Origin: UBA7960 sp964348755
Lineage (GTDB): Bacteria > Bacteroidota > Bacteroidia > Bacteroidales > UBA7960
Assembly: GCA_964348755.1 (NCBI GenBank)
Contig: CAYGDW010000088.1
Coordinates: 1-7,433 of the forward strand
Reading direction: 5' to 3'
DNA length: 7,433 nucleotides
Below, one piece after another: positions 6,492-7,433 of the stretch. The position numbers were made by a program, and so were the translations under genes. Positions within the stretch are counted from its first letter, which is position 1; each line of letters starts with the position of its first letter. The notes below the pieces were generated by a model. The model was not told the origin of the DNA and searched no databases. It saw only the letters and a program-made list of their open reading frames with translations.

Positions 6492-6537
6492 TTATTTAAA
6501 AGCCGCTCTGGTAAATCCCGGAGCGGCTTTTAAATAA
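6492..6537. terminator. Bidirectional intrinsic terminator between convergent genes
   Basis: TTATTTAAAAGCCGCTC (6492-6508) and GAGCGGCTTTTAAATAA (6521-6537) are a perfect 17-bp inverted repeat. Three more pairs are possible inside (one T-G, two G-C), leaving a six-base loop TAAATC. The GC core is flanked by A on one side and T on the other, so the signal reads the same on both strands. It starts 16 bases after the S1 stop and lies about 100 bases beyond the stop of the minus-strand TPR gene, so it should end both transcripts. Confidence 0.92.
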
Positions 6538-6602
6538 CATTCAGGTAACATGCAAAAGGTAAATCTGGCTTCAAGATTCCTAATTGCCACCAATTTCTCA
6601 CG

Positions 6603-6631
6603 GTTTAAAGTTTTTAAACTCCCTGGAGTTT
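6603..6631. other. Two overlapping hairpins just past the TPR gene
   Basis: GTTTAAA (6603-6609) pairs with TTTAAAC (6613-6619). AAACTC (6616-6621) pairs with GAGTTT (6626-6631). They share the bases 6616-6619, so only one can form at a time. They lie within 10 to 40 bases of the minus-strand stop codon. Neither is followed by a T-run on either strand, so they are not good terminators; they could protect the 3' end of the TPR mRNA or be chance. Confidence 0.3.
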
Positions 6632-6638
6632 TATTCTG

Positions 6639-7433
6639 CTATCTGCAAATTTCTGCAACTCTTATTTCAGCTTGTGAATGCCCAAGGCTTGCGGCAATTT
6701 TCAGATCCTCGCATGCACCCGAAATGTCGTTGGCACTGAAGCGGGCCAAACCCCGGTAAAAGTAATTATGACCTGTTCTTTGCCTGAATTTATTGATTAA
6801 CATTGTAAAGTCGCTGATTGCGCGCGAATACCTTTCGGCCTCAAACCAGGCATTGGCCCTGATTTGAAACATTTCGGCATAATCCAACCCATTTTCTATC
6901 GCAATGGTGAAGTCTTCAGCGGCTTCGGCAAACCTTCGTTCCTTTATAAGTAACAGACCTCGTTGGTGCCGAATTTCAGGGTTAAAGGGGTCGAACTGTA
7001 TGGCCTGGCCATAATCCTCAAGGGCTTTCACGCGATGTCCGGTTTGCGAAAAAAACCTTGCCCTCATAAAATATGCATTTGAGTTGGAAGGCGCCATTCC
7101 AATAGCTTTGTTAAGGTCGTTAACTCCTTGGCCATTTCTGCCTGTTCGTATCGAAATTTCGGCCCTCAGCAGGTAGGCCATTATCAGGGTAGTATCCAGT
7201 TCGAGTGCCTGGTTTAGGTCGTTCAAAGCCCCTGCATGGTTCCCGCTCTTATTGGCAGCCAATGCCCTGTAGTAATAGGCTTGGCTGTGCTTGGGCTGCA
7301 ACAAAATGACCCTCGAAAAATCTGATATTGCCCCGTCATGATTTCCTGTTTCAAGCAAAGCCAATCCACGCCTGAACCAGGCTTCATCCTGTTCTGGATT
7401 CAGGGCAATGGCCCGAGAAAAGGACTCCAATGC
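6639..7433 (-). CDS. Tetratricopeptide-repeat protein, C-terminal part (gene cut by window edge)
   Basis: The visible 264 residues are almost wholly TPR helical repeats, which usually act as protein-protein docking surfaces. The piece starts with the end of one repeat (SRAIALNP), then gives about seven repeats of 34-36 residues. Typical positions are kept: A-[YW]-x-x-R-[GA] in helix A and A-[IL]-x-D-[FLY] in helix B, with P or D at the turn, as in DEAWFRRGLALLETGNHDGA. The final repeat reads YFYRGLARF...GACEDLKIAASLGHSQAE, a common C-terminal ending of Bacteroidota TPR proteins. The stop is TAG at 6639-6641. The frame stays open to base 7433, where the first codon is GCA (Ala). The TTG at 7428-7430 sits inside a repeat and is unlikely to be the true start. 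Because the N-terminus is missing, signal peptide, membrane anchor or extra domains cannot be judged, and no specific function can be given. Confidence 0.85.
   Translation of the reverse strand, partial: ALESFSRAIALNPEQDEAWFRRGLALLETGNHDGAISDFSRVILLQPKHSQAYYYRALAANKSGNHAGALNDLNQALELDTTLIMAYLLRAEISIRTGRNGQGVNDLNKAIGMAPSNSNAYFMRARFFSQTGHRVKALEDYGQAIQFDPFNPEIRHQRGLLLIKERRFAEAAEDFTIAIENGLDYAEMFQIRANAWFEAERYSRAISDFTMLINKFRQRTGHNYFYRGLARFSANDISGACEDLKIAASLGHSQAEIRVAEICR

Noticed and set aside
6550..6759. 69-aa plus-strand frame after the terminator
   Set aside because: Its second half is antisense to the TPR coding sequence, it has no promoter of its own and follows the terminator.

Overview
This 7.4-kb window looks like a housekeeping stretch from a member of the Bacteroidota. 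Four things point there: a TTTG-N19-TAnnTTTG promoter of the Bacteroidota sigma-factor type upstream of the ribosomal protein S1 gene; a GlmU-like sugar nucleotidyltransferase/acyltransferase of the alternative type typical of that phylum; an S1 protein with the FDWD-containing N-terminal lead-in seen in Bacteroidota S1; and no Shine-Dalgarno sequence before any of the three genes whose starts are visible. This assignment rests on recognising motifs and families, not on a database search.

Layout: (1) 1-121, upstream flank with a short motif resembling an intergenic repeat. (2) 122-1309 (+), alternative GlmU-like protein, 395 aa. (3) 1310-1727, a 418-base intergenic region with no convincing gene; it holds a cluster of inverted repeats, a candidate lon promoter and a GC-rich hairpin near the predicted transcript start. 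(4) 1728-4187 (+), complete ATP-dependent Lon protease, 819 aa, whose stop codon lies in the loop of a hairpin. (5) 4188-4346, a strong promoter match and a roughly 98-base leader with competing pairings. (6) 4347-6476 (+), ribosomal protein S1, 709 aa, six S1 domains and a long charged tail. (7) 6492-6537, a near-perfect bidirectional terminator. (8) 6639-7433 (-), the C-terminal part of a tetratricopeptide-repeat protein that runs off the right edge.

The three plus-strand genes are probably transcribed separately: lon and the S1 gene each have their own promoter-like sequence and follow gaps of 418 and 159 bases. They serve envelope precursor supply (UDP-GlcNAc or a related nucleotide sugar), protein quality control, and translation. 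The TPR gene converges on the S1 gene and appears to share its terminator.

I found no mobile element, CRISPR array, tRNA or rRNA gene, toxin-antitoxin pair, defence system or biosynthetic cluster, and no clearly new system. The items most worth a second look are regulatory: the structured intergenic region before lon, the inverted repeat reaching into its promoter, and the S1 leader.
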